A DNA stretch of 64,000 nucleotides from Bdellovibrionales bacterium. Lineage in GTDB: Bacteria; Bdellovibrionota; Bdellovibrionia; Bdellovibrionales; UBA1609. Made by a program: the position numbers and the translations under genes. This document shows, in pieces, positions 1 to 9,045 of the stretch (the stretch's first letter is position 1; each line of letters opens with the position of its first letter). Where the stretch lies: assembly GCA_023301025.1 (NCBI GenBank), contig JALZUR010000020.1:1-64000 (forward strand), read 5' to 3'. The notes below the pieces were generated by a model. It ran no database searches and had not been told where the DNA came from. It saw nothing but the letters and a program-made list of their open reading frames with translations.

Positions 1-960
1 AATTTCAGTTACACAAGTGTTATCTGTATATAGTCGTATTAGATTGCCATTTAGTATTCCACCAACTCTTATTGTTGGTGTTGTATCAATCCCAGGACTA
101 ACAGCAGGATTAACAAGTGAAAGTAAAGTAGGTGCAGCTGCTAAGGGTATTAACTCATATTGTACTGTAGCTACTGAGCAGTTTGATCTATCTGCTGCAT
201 TTGATTCTTGAGTAGCATAAAAATTATAAACACCAAGAGCCAATGCTGGAGTTGTTAAATCTATGTTTGTTCCAGAAGATACACCATTTACTATTTCTGT
301 AGAACAAGCGCTATCAGTATAGAGTCTAACTAAGCTTCCGTTTAACACACCACCTACTCTAACTGTTGGAGTAGAATCAACTCCTGGACTTGTCGAAGGA
401 GCAAAAAGAGTTAGAAGAGTTGGCTCTGAGAGCACAGGTACAAGCTCATATTGCACAGTTGCAACTGAACAATCAGATTGATCATCAACACTTGTTTCTT
501 GAGTCGCATAAAAATTATAAGTCCCTAAAGCTAGAGATGGTGTTGTTAAATCAATATTTGTGCCTGAAGACACACCATTTACAACCTCAGTTGAACAGGT
601 GTTATCTGTAAAGAGTCTTACTGTACTCCCATTATCTACACCTGAAACTCTAATTGTCGGTGTATCAAGAATTCCTGGGCTTGTAGATGGGTTTACTAAA
701 GTTAGATTTGCAATGGTATTTAGAGGTGGGATCACATCTTGTATTACTTCATAATTCGCAAAACTAACTGAACAGTCTGATCGATTCTCTCCATCTTCAG
801 ACTCTTGAGTTGCATGAAAGATATAAGTTCCAAGTGCTAAATTTTGTAAGTTAAAAACTACAGAATCACGAGAGTTACTTTCTAAATCAGCTATTTCAGT
901 TGTGCATAGACTATCTGTATAAAGTCTTATTCTTGTATTTCTTAATATCCCACCAACTCT
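1..960 (-). repeat. Tandem protein-coding repeats, 291 bp period (97 aa), first N-terminal unit ~309 bp
   Basis: The equivalent 'actct' positions end at 69, 360, 651 and 960; repeated motif TPTIRVGGVLNGSLVRLYTDSACSTEIVNGVSSGTNIDLTTPALALGTYNFYATQE. Confidence 0.85.
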
Positions 961-1152
961 AATTTCTGGGTTTGGATCAACAGATCGATTAGAGTCAGGG
1001 CTTTGTAAAAAAACATATTCTGGCGAATGAAGATTACCATTTCTATCGACTAGACTTAGGTTACTAAACTCAACAGGTGCTCCTGAGTTACAAGAAACAA
1101 TAAATGTAGCCATTAAAGATATGTATAGTAATTTTAGTACTTTAGTCGTCAT
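1..1152 (-). CDS. Repeat-containing lipoprotein, C-terminus runs off the window (partial)
   Basis: Open minus frame from ATG at 1152 (MTTKVLKLLYISLMATFIVSCNSGAPVEFSNLSLVDRNG...) to base 1; lipobox-like Cys; tandem ~97 aa repeats. Absent from the ORF track, probably because it has no stop inside the window. Confidence 0.85.
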   Translation of the reverse strand, partial: MTTKVLKLLYISLMATFIVSCNSGAPVEFSNLSLVDRNGNLHSPEYVFLQSPDSNRSVDPNPEIRVGGILRNTRIRLYTDSLCTTEIADLESNSRDSVVFNLQNLALGTYIFHATQESEDGENRSDCSVSFANYEVIQDVIPPLNTIANLTLVNPSTSPGILDTPTIRVSGVDNGSTVRLFTDNTCSTEVVNGVSSGTNIDLTTPSLALGTYNFYATQETSVDDQSDCSVATVQYELVPVLSEPTLLTLFAPSTSPGVDSTPTVRVGGVLNGSLVRLYTDSACSTEIVNGVSSGTNIDLTTPALALGVYNFYATQESNAADRSNCSVATVQYELIPLAAAPTLLSLVNPAVSPGIDTTPTIRVGGILNGNLIRLYTDNTCVTEI

Positions 1153-1385
1153 ACTATCTTTTTCGTCTCTTTAGGCACCTGACTTAAGTAGAGAGCTTAA
1201 ATGTCTTATCAAGAAATATGCAGTTATGAGACAAAAAAAAAAATATGAGCTATGCTTTAAAAATTTGTATTATTTTTATACAATATGTATTTAAAAGTAG
1301 ATTGATACACATCTAAAAAATAAAAATTGCTAAATTACTGTGATTAAGCTGCTTTTAGAGTCTCACTTTAGATCACATAAAAAAA

Positions 1386-2606
1386 TTAAAAATTAAAAGC
1401 TTTTTTTATAATCTGAAAAATTTGGGTATTTTCAAATGTACCTTTAATCTTTTCAGATCCCTGACCCTCAGCATATAAGGTGACATCAACTCCTGTATGG
1501 GTTGAATCCACAGGGTTAGATCCATGAAGCGGATCACTGGAAAGCTTAAGTATTGGAAATAAAGGCCCTAATCCCTTTTTCTTTTGAGTCTTCTTAATAT
1601 GGCCTTTTTTATCAAAAAAACTTGATGAGTCACTAATAGGACCATTAACAGCTAAACCTCCAGTATCATGATCAGCTGTCACAAGGACAAGTGTGTTTTT
1701 TAAAAGGTTATTCTTTTTAAGATACACCATAGTCATTTTAACTGTTTGATCAAAGGCAATCATTTCACTTAAAGCAGTTTTATGTTTTCTTAAATGAAGT
1801 GCATGATCAATTCTTGCCCCTTCAACCATTAAAAAAAATCCCTCTTTTTTATTAGCGGCACACTTTAAGGCTTTTGCAGTTAGGTTTTTTAGTGAAATCT
1901 TTTTTTTAGTTTTTAGATCCATTTGATCATTAAAAGGTAAGTGCTCCTCAGAAAAAACACCTACAATTCGATTCTTCTGACAGAGATTGATATTCTTTGA
2001 ATTCTCTACGAGCTTAAATTTTTCTTCTAATTTATTTTTATAAGGATCTACAAATTTCTTACCACCTCCTAAGATAAGATCTACAGGGCTTTTATAAAGA
2101 TCGAGGGCGATTTCATTATACATATCACGATGGGGAACATGTGAAAAAAAAGCCGCAGGAGTGGCATGTAGAATATGACTAGTTGTAACTAAGCCAACAT
2201 ATTTATTTTTTTTAGCTGCAATTTCTAAAATAGTTTCATATTTTTTTATGACTTTTTTATTTATCACTGAAACACTTAAGGCTTTATTTTTAGTTTTATA
2301 ACCTGTAGCCATGGCTGTTGCAGAAGCTGCAGAATCAGTTACAGGAGAGTCTTCAGAGTAGGTTTTAATCTTTGCTAGGTTTTTAAAACTATCTAAGCTT
2401 AACTTTTTATTTTTTCCTAAATGTTCAACTCGCGCAGCAGAGACTACTGAAGGCCCCATGCCATCTCCAATAAACAAAATAACATTTTTTACAGGTTCAA
2501 CCTTTTGATTGCTTTGAGACTTAGAAAGGCCTGCACAGCTTAAATGAAAAAACAAAAAGATAGCTACAGAAAAAAAGACAAAACACTGCTGTCTTAAAAC
2601 TCTCAT
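1386..2606 (-). CDS. Alkaline phosphatase family lipoprotein
   Basis: VKNVILFIGDGMGPSVVSAARV, DSAASATAMATGYKTKN and VTADHDTGGL motifs of the alkaline phosphatase superfamily; N-terminal lipobox-like LSCAG. Confidence 0.9.
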   Translation of the reverse strand: MRVLRQQCFVFFSVAIFLFFHLSCAGLSKSQSNQKVEPVKNVILFIGDGMGPSVVSAARVEHLGKNKKLSLDSFKNLAKIKTYSEDSPVTDSAASATAMATGYKTKNKALSVSVINKKVIKKYETILEIAAKKNKYVGLVTTSHILHATPAAFFSHVPHRDMYNEIALDLYKSPVDLILGGGKKFVDPYKNKLEEKFKLVENSKNINLCQKNRIVGVFSEEHLPFNDQMDLKTKKKISLKNLTAKALKCAANKKEGFFLMVEGARIDHALHLRKHKTALSEMIAFDQTVKMTMVYLKKNNLLKNTLVLVTADHDTGGLAVNGPISDSSSFFDKKGHIKKTQKKKGLGPLFPILKLSSDPLHGSNPVDSTHTGVDVTLYAEGQGSEKIKGTFENTQIFQIIKKAFNF

Positions 2607-2693
2607 AATCTAGACTCCATTTCTAAGGTACGTTTGATAACGTCGTACCTTAAAACATTAAGTCTCTCAATGCCTTAAACTATTAATAAAGGC

Positions 2694-3959
2694 TTAAAGC
2701 GGAGGCTGAGGAGATGGTTGCGGCTCTTTTAGTCGCTCAATTAAAAAATCGATAGCTTTATTCGCAGTAACAGGGTTAATCCATGAGGTCGTTATTAAAG
2801 TTGAAACATGTCCCCCTGGGATAAATGAGGTTTCGGGCTTTCCCATCTGCTCATATAGGTCTATTTGAGATACAGTTGGCACAAGTTTATCTTTTGTAGC
2901 AAGTATCAAATACGCTCTTTCTTTATCTTCTGCAGACACTAGATCAAGTGGATCATCCTTAATGTGCTGAGCTAGATAATACTGGTAAGACTCTTTAGAA
3001 TTAATACCTAAATGATTCATTTGAATAGCTCTTGTGTCTTTAAAAAGATCAATGTCTGATTCAGCAACTATAAAAGGTATATTTCCACCACCTACAGTTA
3101 GAACAGAACCTTTTATTGCTCTGTCGCGACCAACGATCATGCTTCCAAGAATAGCTCCAAAGCTTGAACCCCAGTAACCTACTCTATTTGGACTAAGCTC
3201 AGCAATAGGAAGTTCTGTAACTTTTTCTCCTAAATTTGTTTTAAGCACACTAAAATTTCTTAAAATTTCCAAGTTTTTAACTAAAATACGCGCATATCTA
3301 TCTATGTAGTTTTGATAAAGATTAAAATCTAGAGGGTCTTTAATTTCTGGAGTAGGATCAAAGAGAACTTTTTTCCACAATCCAAACCACCATCTTTCAT
3401 AACTAGATTCAGGTGTTAAAGATGAAACACCTTTTTTACAAAGCTTTCTCCACATACCACCTTCAATAAGCATTGTTGTTCCATTTAAACTTGGAGCCAA
3501 AACAACACTGCTGCCTAAAGCTTTTTTGTTTAAACTCTTTGGTGGAATTGTCAAAATAGATGAAGCCCATTTATAATCGCTAACAGTTTCATCCTGATAT
3601 TTGTGAAACAGCCTAAACTGATAACATCCACCAGAAACACCTTTATAATTTAAGAATATATCTTTATCTAAATTCTTACTTATAATTCTTGGATCGTAAT
3701 CTCTTAAATGTTTTGGAAAAATCTTTTTTTCTACAAGAGTAATCAGATAGTCTACAAAAGCGTCTTTATCAAAGCTTCTAAGATTTGATGAATCTAAGAA
3801 CTCAAGATTCATCTTCTCTAAATCTTCAACAAGGCTTTTGTTCTCTCTTTCTTGATCTTCAATAGATTGTTGCGTGATTTCTGGTAAAGCTACACCGTCA
3901 TTAGAATATGATGGAGTAACTAGCAAACCTGTAAACAGTAGTACAAATAGTGTTTTCAT
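2694..3959 (-). CDS. Secreted alpha/beta-hydrolase-like protein
   Basis: Signal peptide MKTLFVLLFTGLLVTPSYS; GxSxG-like motif GYWGSSFGAILGS; late D and H (ATKDKLVPTVSQ, PGGHVSTLI). Confidence 0.6.
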   Translation of the reverse strand: MKTLFVLLFTGLLVTPSYSNDGVALPEITQQSIEDQERENKSLVEDLEKMNLEFLDSSNLRSFDKDAFVDYLITLVEKKIFPKHLRDYDPRIISKNLDKDIFLNYKGVSGGCYQFRLFHKYQDETVSDYKWASSILTIPPKSLNKKALGSSVVLAPSLNGTTMLIEGGMWRKLCKKGVSSLTPESSYERWWFGLWKKVLFDPTPEIKDPLDFNLYQNYIDRYARILVKNLEILRNFSVLKTNLGEKVTELPIAELSPNRVGYWGSSFGAILGSMIVGRDRAIKGSVLTVGGGNIPFIVAESDIDLFKDTRAIQMNHLGINSKESYQYYLAQHIKDDPLDLVSAEDKERAYLILATKDKLVPTVSQIDLYEQMGKPETSFIPGGHVSTLITTSWINPVTANKAIDFLIERLKEPQPSPQPPL

Positions 3960-4178
3960 AGTTTAACTATTCGGACCTAAAAAGTTAAAACTATTACATA
4001 TTTAAGCACTTACAGTACTTGGTCTAGCCAGACTCTTAAAAACTAAGTGATTTCAAGCACTAAAGAACTTAGGTCTGTGTATCAAAAATTAGCATTTTCT
4101 TTTAGGTACGAAAAAACTTGAAAACAAAATTTAATTAAAGGATCGAAAATTGATGGTAGATCTACCAAAAATGTAAAA

Positions 4179-4263
4179 TGGTACCCGCGAGAGGGGTCGA
4201 ACCTCCAAGCCTTGCGGCACTAGATCCTAAGTCTAGCGTGTCTGCCAATTCCACCACACGGGC
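4179..4263 (-). tRNA. tRNA-Leu (anticodon UAG)
   Basis: Reverse complement GCCCGTG...CTAGACTTAGGATCTAG...GGTTCGACC...CGCGGGTACCA; 7-bp acceptor stem, class II variable arm, encoded CCA. Confidence 0.93.
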
Positions 4264-4384
4264 ACTAAAATGTAAAATAAAGCTAATTGAATTCATTTGC
4301 TAAGGCAATAAATATTTAGCCTTTTCTTAAACTTTAAACTAAATGCCAAACCAAGCTTTAAAGCGTAGTTGGTTAAAATTTAAA

Positions 4385-4774
4385 CTATGATTTTGCAATC
4401 AGTTTTTTATAATCAGAAGGCTTAAGAAGTGAAGCGAGCTCTTTTTCTGAGTCCATTTCAATTCTAATCAACCAACCGTCATTCCATGGGTCATCGTTTA
4501 TGATACCAGGATTGTCGATAATTGCAGAATTCATTTCAATAACAGTGCCTGTTACTGGTGAAAAAAGATCACTTACAGATTTAACACTTTCAATCACACC
4601 AAATGTTTCGTTTTGTGTGACCTTTAAACCTTCATCTTTTAATTCAGCATAAACAATCTCACCTAGGGTGTCTTGCGCGTAGCCTGTAACACCAACTGTT
4701 ACAATATTTTCGTCGACATAGGCCCACTCATGCTCTTTTGTGTAGTATAAATCATCTGGAACTTTATTAGACAC
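4385..4774 (-). CDS. gcvH: Glycine cleavage system H protein
   Basis: YTKEHEWAYVDENIVTVGVTGYAQDTLGEIVY and lipoylation site ESVKSVSDL. Confidence 0.97.
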   Translation of the reverse strand: MSNKVPDDLYYTKEHEWAYVDENIVTVGVTGYAQDTLGEIVYAELKDEGLKVTQNETFGVIESVKSVSDLFSPVTGTVIEMNSAIIDNPGIINDDPWNDGWLIRIEMDSEKELASLLKPSDYKKLIAKS

Positions 4775-4828
4775 TTTTTCTTACCTCTGGTTTTTCAATT
4801 ATGTTTTATGATAAACACATCTACTGAA

Positions 4829-5902
4829 TTAAATATTTTTTACAAAAGGTAGTGAAACAATCTCAGATTGTACAAATTTGTCTCTTACCTTTACCTGAAC
4901 CTTTTTTTCGCGCTCAACAGACTTTTTGTCAATCCAAACCATTGCAATGCCCTGGTCCAAAACTGGAGAAAGTGTTCCGCTGGTAACATGCCCTATAAGT
5001 TTGCCCTCTAACGAAAAGATCTCATAGCCTTTTCTTGGGATGGCTCGCTCTAAAGATTTAAGGCCTTTTAATGCATGAGTAGCCTTATCTTTAAGCTCTA
5101 ATAAAGCCTCATAACCTAAGTAGCCTTTTTTAGTTTTGCTAATAGTAAACCCCATACGACGCTCAAAGGGGTTTGAGTCTTCAGAAAGTTCATTTCCGTA
5201 TAGGTTTAAAGCCGCTTCTAATCTTAAAGAATCTCTTGCAGCTAAACCACACGGCTTTGCCCCCTTTTCAATAAATGAGGTCCAAAGGTTTAATGCTTTT
5301 TCAACAGGCACAAAAATTTCAACACCTGGCTCTCCAGTGTAGCCAGTTTGAGCAATGATTAAGTCTTCAGTTTTCATAAACTGAAACGGCTTTAAACTTT
5401 TAACACCAGTGTAAAGCTCTTCACAGATGTCTAATGCTTTTGGACCTTGAAGTGCAATTTGAGCCCAAGACTCACTTTCATCTGTCACTTGTGCATCAAA
5501 TGAAGAGGTGTTTTCTAAAACATGTTTATAGGCTTTTTGTAAGTTAGAAGCATTAACACAAACCAAATACTGTGTAGTTTCTTCTATGCAGTAGACAATT
5601 AAATCGTCTACGACCCCTCCTCTACTGTTGCAAAAAAATGAGTACTGGGCATGACCTTTTTTAAGATTATCAATATCTGTGGGTAGAAGGTAGCTTAAAG
5701 CTTTCAGAGCTTCAGGCCCTCTAAAGAAAAGTTCTCCCATGTGACTCACATCAAATAAAGAGGCCTTATCTCTGGTGAAAAGATGCTCTTGCTTTATACC
5801 TTCAACATATTGAATGGGCATCTCCCAACCAGCAAAAGAAGTCATTTTCGCACCATTGTTTTTGTGCCACTCATGTAAGGGTGTCTTTTTTAAATCTGTC
5901 AT
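4829..5902 (-). CDS. gcvT: Aminomethyltransferase (glycine cleavage T protein)
   Basis: KKTPLHEWHKNNGAKMTSFAGWEMPIQY; LFDVSHMGELFFRGPEAL; GLAARDSLRLEAALNLYGNEL. Confidence 0.97.
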   Translation of the reverse strand: MTDLKKTPLHEWHKNNGAKMTSFAGWEMPIQYVEGIKQEHLFTRDKASLFDVSHMGELFFRGPEALKALSYLLPTDIDNLKKGHAQYSFFCNSRGGVVDDLIVYCIEETTQYLVCVNASNLQKAYKHVLENTSSFDAQVTDESESWAQIALQGPKALDICEELYTGVKSLKPFQFMKTEDLIIAQTGYTGEPGVEIFVPVEKALNLWTSFIEKGAKPCGLAARDSLRLEAALNLYGNELSEDSNPFERRMGFTISKTKKGYLGYEALLELKDKATHALKGLKSLERAIPRKGYEIFSLEGKLIGHVTSGTLSPVLDQGIAMVWIDKKSVEREKKVQVKVRDKFVQSEIVSLPFVKNI

Positions 5903-5962
5903 AGTTTTAAGTTAACCTCCACAACCAATTTTTTTTCAAACAGTTCTTCGTTTATCAAGTCT

Positions 5963-6823
5963 TTATTTACAGTCCAGTTTGCTTTCGATCAAAGAAAATA
6001 AGTTTTCCAATAGAGTGCTAACCGTCATCGGCCCCACACCGCCAGGAACAGGAGAATAGCTAAGATTTTTTTCTTCGGAGCCTTCAGGATTAAAATCACC
6101 TACTAACTTAGCGTCTTTTCCTCTATGAATGCCAACATCCACTACAATAGCACCCTCTTTGAGATCAGCTGCACTTACAAATTCTGGCCTACCGGCAGCA
6201 GCAACAACCAAATCAAAGCTTTTTAAAGAGTCTTTTAGGTTTTTAGTTTTTGAATGGCAAACCGTAACCGTTGCGTTTTCACGGGTGAGCATCCAAGCCA
6301 TGGGCCAACCCACAGTTTCGCTTCGGCCTATGACACAGGCTTTTAATCCCTCAAGCTCTATGCTGTGCTCTCTTAAAAGCTCAATGATTCCTTTAGGGGT
6401 GCAAGGTTCAGCAAAAGCCTCACCTTTGATCATCAACCCCATATTCATTGGACTTAAACCATCAACATCTTTTCTAGGGTCAATGTACATCAAAGGATCA
6501 AAGCCTTTTAAAGATTCAGGAAGCGGTAGCTGAACAAGCAAACCATCAACATTAGAGTCATTGTTTAATTTTAAAATCAAAGATTTTAACTCTTCCTTAG
6601 TGGTCTTCGAGTCAAGCTTGTGAAGTTTACTAGTAACAGCTGTGGCGATGCATAGCTTTTCTTTGTGACCAACATACACCTGACTTGCAGGGTCCTCACC
6701 TACTAAGACCACATGTAAAGAGGGGGCTCTACCTAACTTTTCAGTTAAGTACTTAACTCTTTTTACGTAATTTAACTTTTTTTTTTGCGATAAAGCTGAA
6801 CCATCTAAAATCAAAACAACCAC
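5963..6823 (-). CDS. folD: Methylenetetrahydrofolate dehydrogenase / cyclohydrolase
   Basis: VDGLLVQLPLPESL, CTPKGIIELLREHSIELEGLKACVIGRSETVGWPMAWML, PVPGGVGPMTVSTLLEN. Confidence 0.97.
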   Translation of the reverse strand: MVVLILDGSALSQKKKLNYVKRVKYLTEKLGRAPSLHVVLVGEDPASQVYVGHKEKLCIATAVTSKLHKLDSKTTKEELKSLILKLNNDSNVDGLLVQLPLPESLKGFDPLMYIDPRKDVDGLSPMNMGLMIKGEAFAEPCTPKGIIELLREHSIELEGLKACVIGRSETVGWPMAWMLTRENATVTVCHSKTKNLKDSLKSFDLVVAAAGRPEFVSAADLKEGAIVVDVGIHRGKDAKLVGDFNPEGSEEKNLSYSPVPGGVGPMTVSTLLENLFSLIESKLDCK

Positions 6824-6826
6824 CTT

Positions 6827-8404
6827 TTAAAACTTGATATATTTACTTTTGTCCCAATACAAGGGGTTTAAGGGATCACTTGCATTTATTTTCGTTTTTT
6901 TTGATAAGAGGTAATACGAACCTTTATTGTAAAACAGCGGGGCAATAATACTGTCTTTTCTCACTTTTAAAATAATATCTGAGACAATTTTGTTTCGCTT
7001 TTCAAGATCAAAAGTGACTTTAAGTTTTTCTATCAACGCATCCACATCTTGGTTTTTATAACCAAAAAAATTATAAAAATAGTCAGAGCTAAAGGATGAT
7101 GCTGAACTGCCTTTATAAAGCGAACTAGTTGACAAAAAAGAGTCAAACTTTCCTTCTCTTAAAAGCTTATAAGAGCCAGTCGATCTAACTGTCGTGCCAA
7201 TACTAACTTGAATACCATTTTTTTTGAGTTCTTCTTGTATTAAACCCGCTATAAGTTCTTCTTCATAAGTGTCTGCTAAAATTTCAAAACTAAGACGTCT
7301 TAACTTGCCATTGAGATTTTTTTCACGAATCCCATCCTTATCTAGATCTCTCCAGCCTTCTTTTTCTAAAATTTTATTCGCAAGCTCTACATCAAATTTT
7401 AAAGGTTCACCTTTTGGATAGTCTGGCAAATCTGGATCAAACATATCTAAAGAGCGTTTCAACTTACCTTCAAAGATTTTATTATTAATAAAGTTATAAT
7501 TTATAAGATGAGAAATGGCTTTTCGCATCTGACCTGTAAAAATGTCTTTTCTAATGTTGAAACTTAAAAATACTTGATAAGATCCATCCTTCTCATTTTT
7601 AACAAAATTTAACTTATTCTTCTTTATTTTCAAAAAACTAAGAAAAGAGTTTATAGGAAAGATATCAAGCTCATCTGAATCCACCATCTGAAAAGCCAAT
7701 GTGATATCTCTGATGAAAACAACTTTAAGCTCATCTATTTTTAGTTTACTAGCGTCACCCCACCAGTTGTTATTTTTACTAAGTTTTAGACTTTCGTTAG
7801 TCTTAAAACTTTTTAGCTTGTAAGGGCCAGTTCCAATTAGTGTGCTATGCCATTTTGATTTGTTTTTTAGATTGTAAAACTTTTTAGGAAAAGCTCTTAA
7901 CTTAGTTAAAAAATTTAAACTTGACTCAAAAGTCATTTTAGAAAAAAAAACTCTTAATTTATACTCACCTATAAGCTCAATCTTACTAACATTCAAATCT
8001 TCATATAAAGGCCTCCAAAGATCAGCCTCATAACTTTTATTTAAAAAACTTTCATAAGTAAACTTTATGTTTTTATTCGTTAATTTTTCACCGTTATGAA
8101 ATTTAACGTTTTTTCGAAGTTCAATAAAAATTTCTTTTTTGTCTCTATCAATTTTATATTTCAGTCCAAGCACTGGCTTAAGCTCACCATTTTTTGCTTC
8201 TTTAAATAGGGGTTCAAATAAAAATCTTACAGTGTTCCAAGAGCTCATCCCAGTTGTTTTATAGGGGTTTAATGTTTGCACACTATGAAGAAAGCCCAAC
8301 TTTAAACGAGAGGTATTAGCTTTATTTTTATTTTTCGTACAGCCAAAGTTTAGGGTAGAAACCAAAAATATAGAACTAAGCCAAATAACCGTTTTTTTTG
8401 TCAA
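6827..8404 (-). CDS. ABC transporter substrate-binding protein (SBP_bac_5, oligopeptide-binding type), lipoprotein
   Basis: Lipobox LNFGCTK; LNPYKTTGMSSWNTVRFLFEPLF; FHNGEKLTNKNIKFTYESFL; C-terminal IAPLFYNKGSYYL. Confidence 0.88.
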   Translation of the reverse strand: MTKKTVIWLSSIFLVSTLNFGCTKNKNKANTSRLKLGFLHSVQTLNPYKTTGMSSWNTVRFLFEPLFKEAKNGELKPVLGLKYKIDRDKKEIFIELRKNVKFHNGEKLTNKNIKFTYESFLNKSYEADLWRPLYEDLNVSKIELIGEYKLRVFFSKMTFESSLNFLTKLRAFPKKFYNLKNKSKWHSTLIGTGPYKLKSFKTNESLKLSKNNNWWGDASKLKIDELKVVFIRDITLAFQMVDSDELDIFPINSFLSFLKIKKNKLNFVKNEKDGSYQVFLSFNIRKDIFTGQMRKAISHLINYNFINNKIFEGKLKRSLDMFDPDLPDYPKGEPLKFDVELANKILEKEGWRDLDKDGIREKNLNGKLRRLSFEILADTYEEELIAGLIQEELKKNGIQVSIGTTVRSTGSYKLLREGKFDSFLSTSSLYKGSSASSFSSDYFYNFFGYKNQDVDALIEKLKVTFDLEKRNKIVSDIILKVRKDSIIAPLFYNKGSYYLLSKKTKINASDPLNPLYWDKSKYIKF

Positions 8405-8534
8405 AAGACCTCCTAATATCCAAAAAAGAAGTGAAAATGCTTAATCAGCTGACACCAGTCTCTTTTTCTTAAAAGTTTAAAACTCTTGCATTTTAATTTG
8501 AGTGAGAATAAACATATATAAGTTCAGGAGTCAT

Positions 8535-9035
8535 ATGGAAAAGGTTAAAGTTAACAACGACGGTTCAATCGATTTTAAAACAGGGGAATCTATTCCGACC
8601 ACGGCTAAAAGATTTCGTCAAAGCCCTGAAATTGAAGCCTTTTATCGATTTGTCTATGAAAATGACTTAAGAGAAGAAGCTCTCACAATTTTAGATGAAA
8701 TCAGAGACGAAAGAGAAGATTTAAAGCTCTTAGAAAAAGAAAAGAAAAAAGAAGCTAAAAAGTTAGCCAAGGCCACAGCAGTAGCTGAAAAAAAGAAAAG
8801 TACAACAGAAGCGAAAAAAGCATCTACTAAGGCTGTAAGTAAAACTCCAGCTAAAAAGACAGCAAAAAAAGCTTCGACTAAGAAGAGTACAGCTAAAAAA
8901 GCCACTCCTGCGAAAAAAGTAGCCTCAAAAAAAGCTGCTAAAAAGGCTACATCTAAAAAGGCTACATCTAAAAAGAAGAGCCCAGCTAAAAAAGCTAAAG
9001 CTAAAAAAACAGCATCAAATAAAAAGAAAAAATAA
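8535..9035 (+). CDS. Small protein with histone H1-like Lys/Ala/Thr-rich tail
   Basis: Start moved from 8502 to ATG 8535 (AGGAG upstream); MEKVKVNNDGSIDF... followed by KKA/TKKA repeats. Confidence 0.8.
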   Translation: MEKVKVNNDGSIDFKTGESIPTTAKRFRQSPEIEAFYRFVYENDLREEALTILDEIRDEREDLKLLEKEKKKEAKKLAKATAVAEKKKSTTEAKKASTKAVSKTPAKKTAKKASTKKSTAKKATPAKKVASKKAAKKATSKKATSKKKSPAKKAKAKKTASNKKKK

Positions 9036-9045
9036 ACTCAAACTA

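Noticed and set aside
17-754. Plus-strand ORFs 17-211, 390-611 and 560-754
   Set aside because: Antisense to the long open minus-strand repeat lipoprotein; their similarity to each other only reflects the coding repeats.
1-960. Regular repeats resembling a CRISPR-like array
   Set aside because: The 291-bp period is in frame and encodes protein repeats; there are no short identical direct repeats with unique spacers.
8654-8905. Minus-strand ORF of 83 aa (Phe/Leu/Ala-rich)
   Set aside because: Antisense shadow of the lysine-rich H1-like gene; composition artefact.
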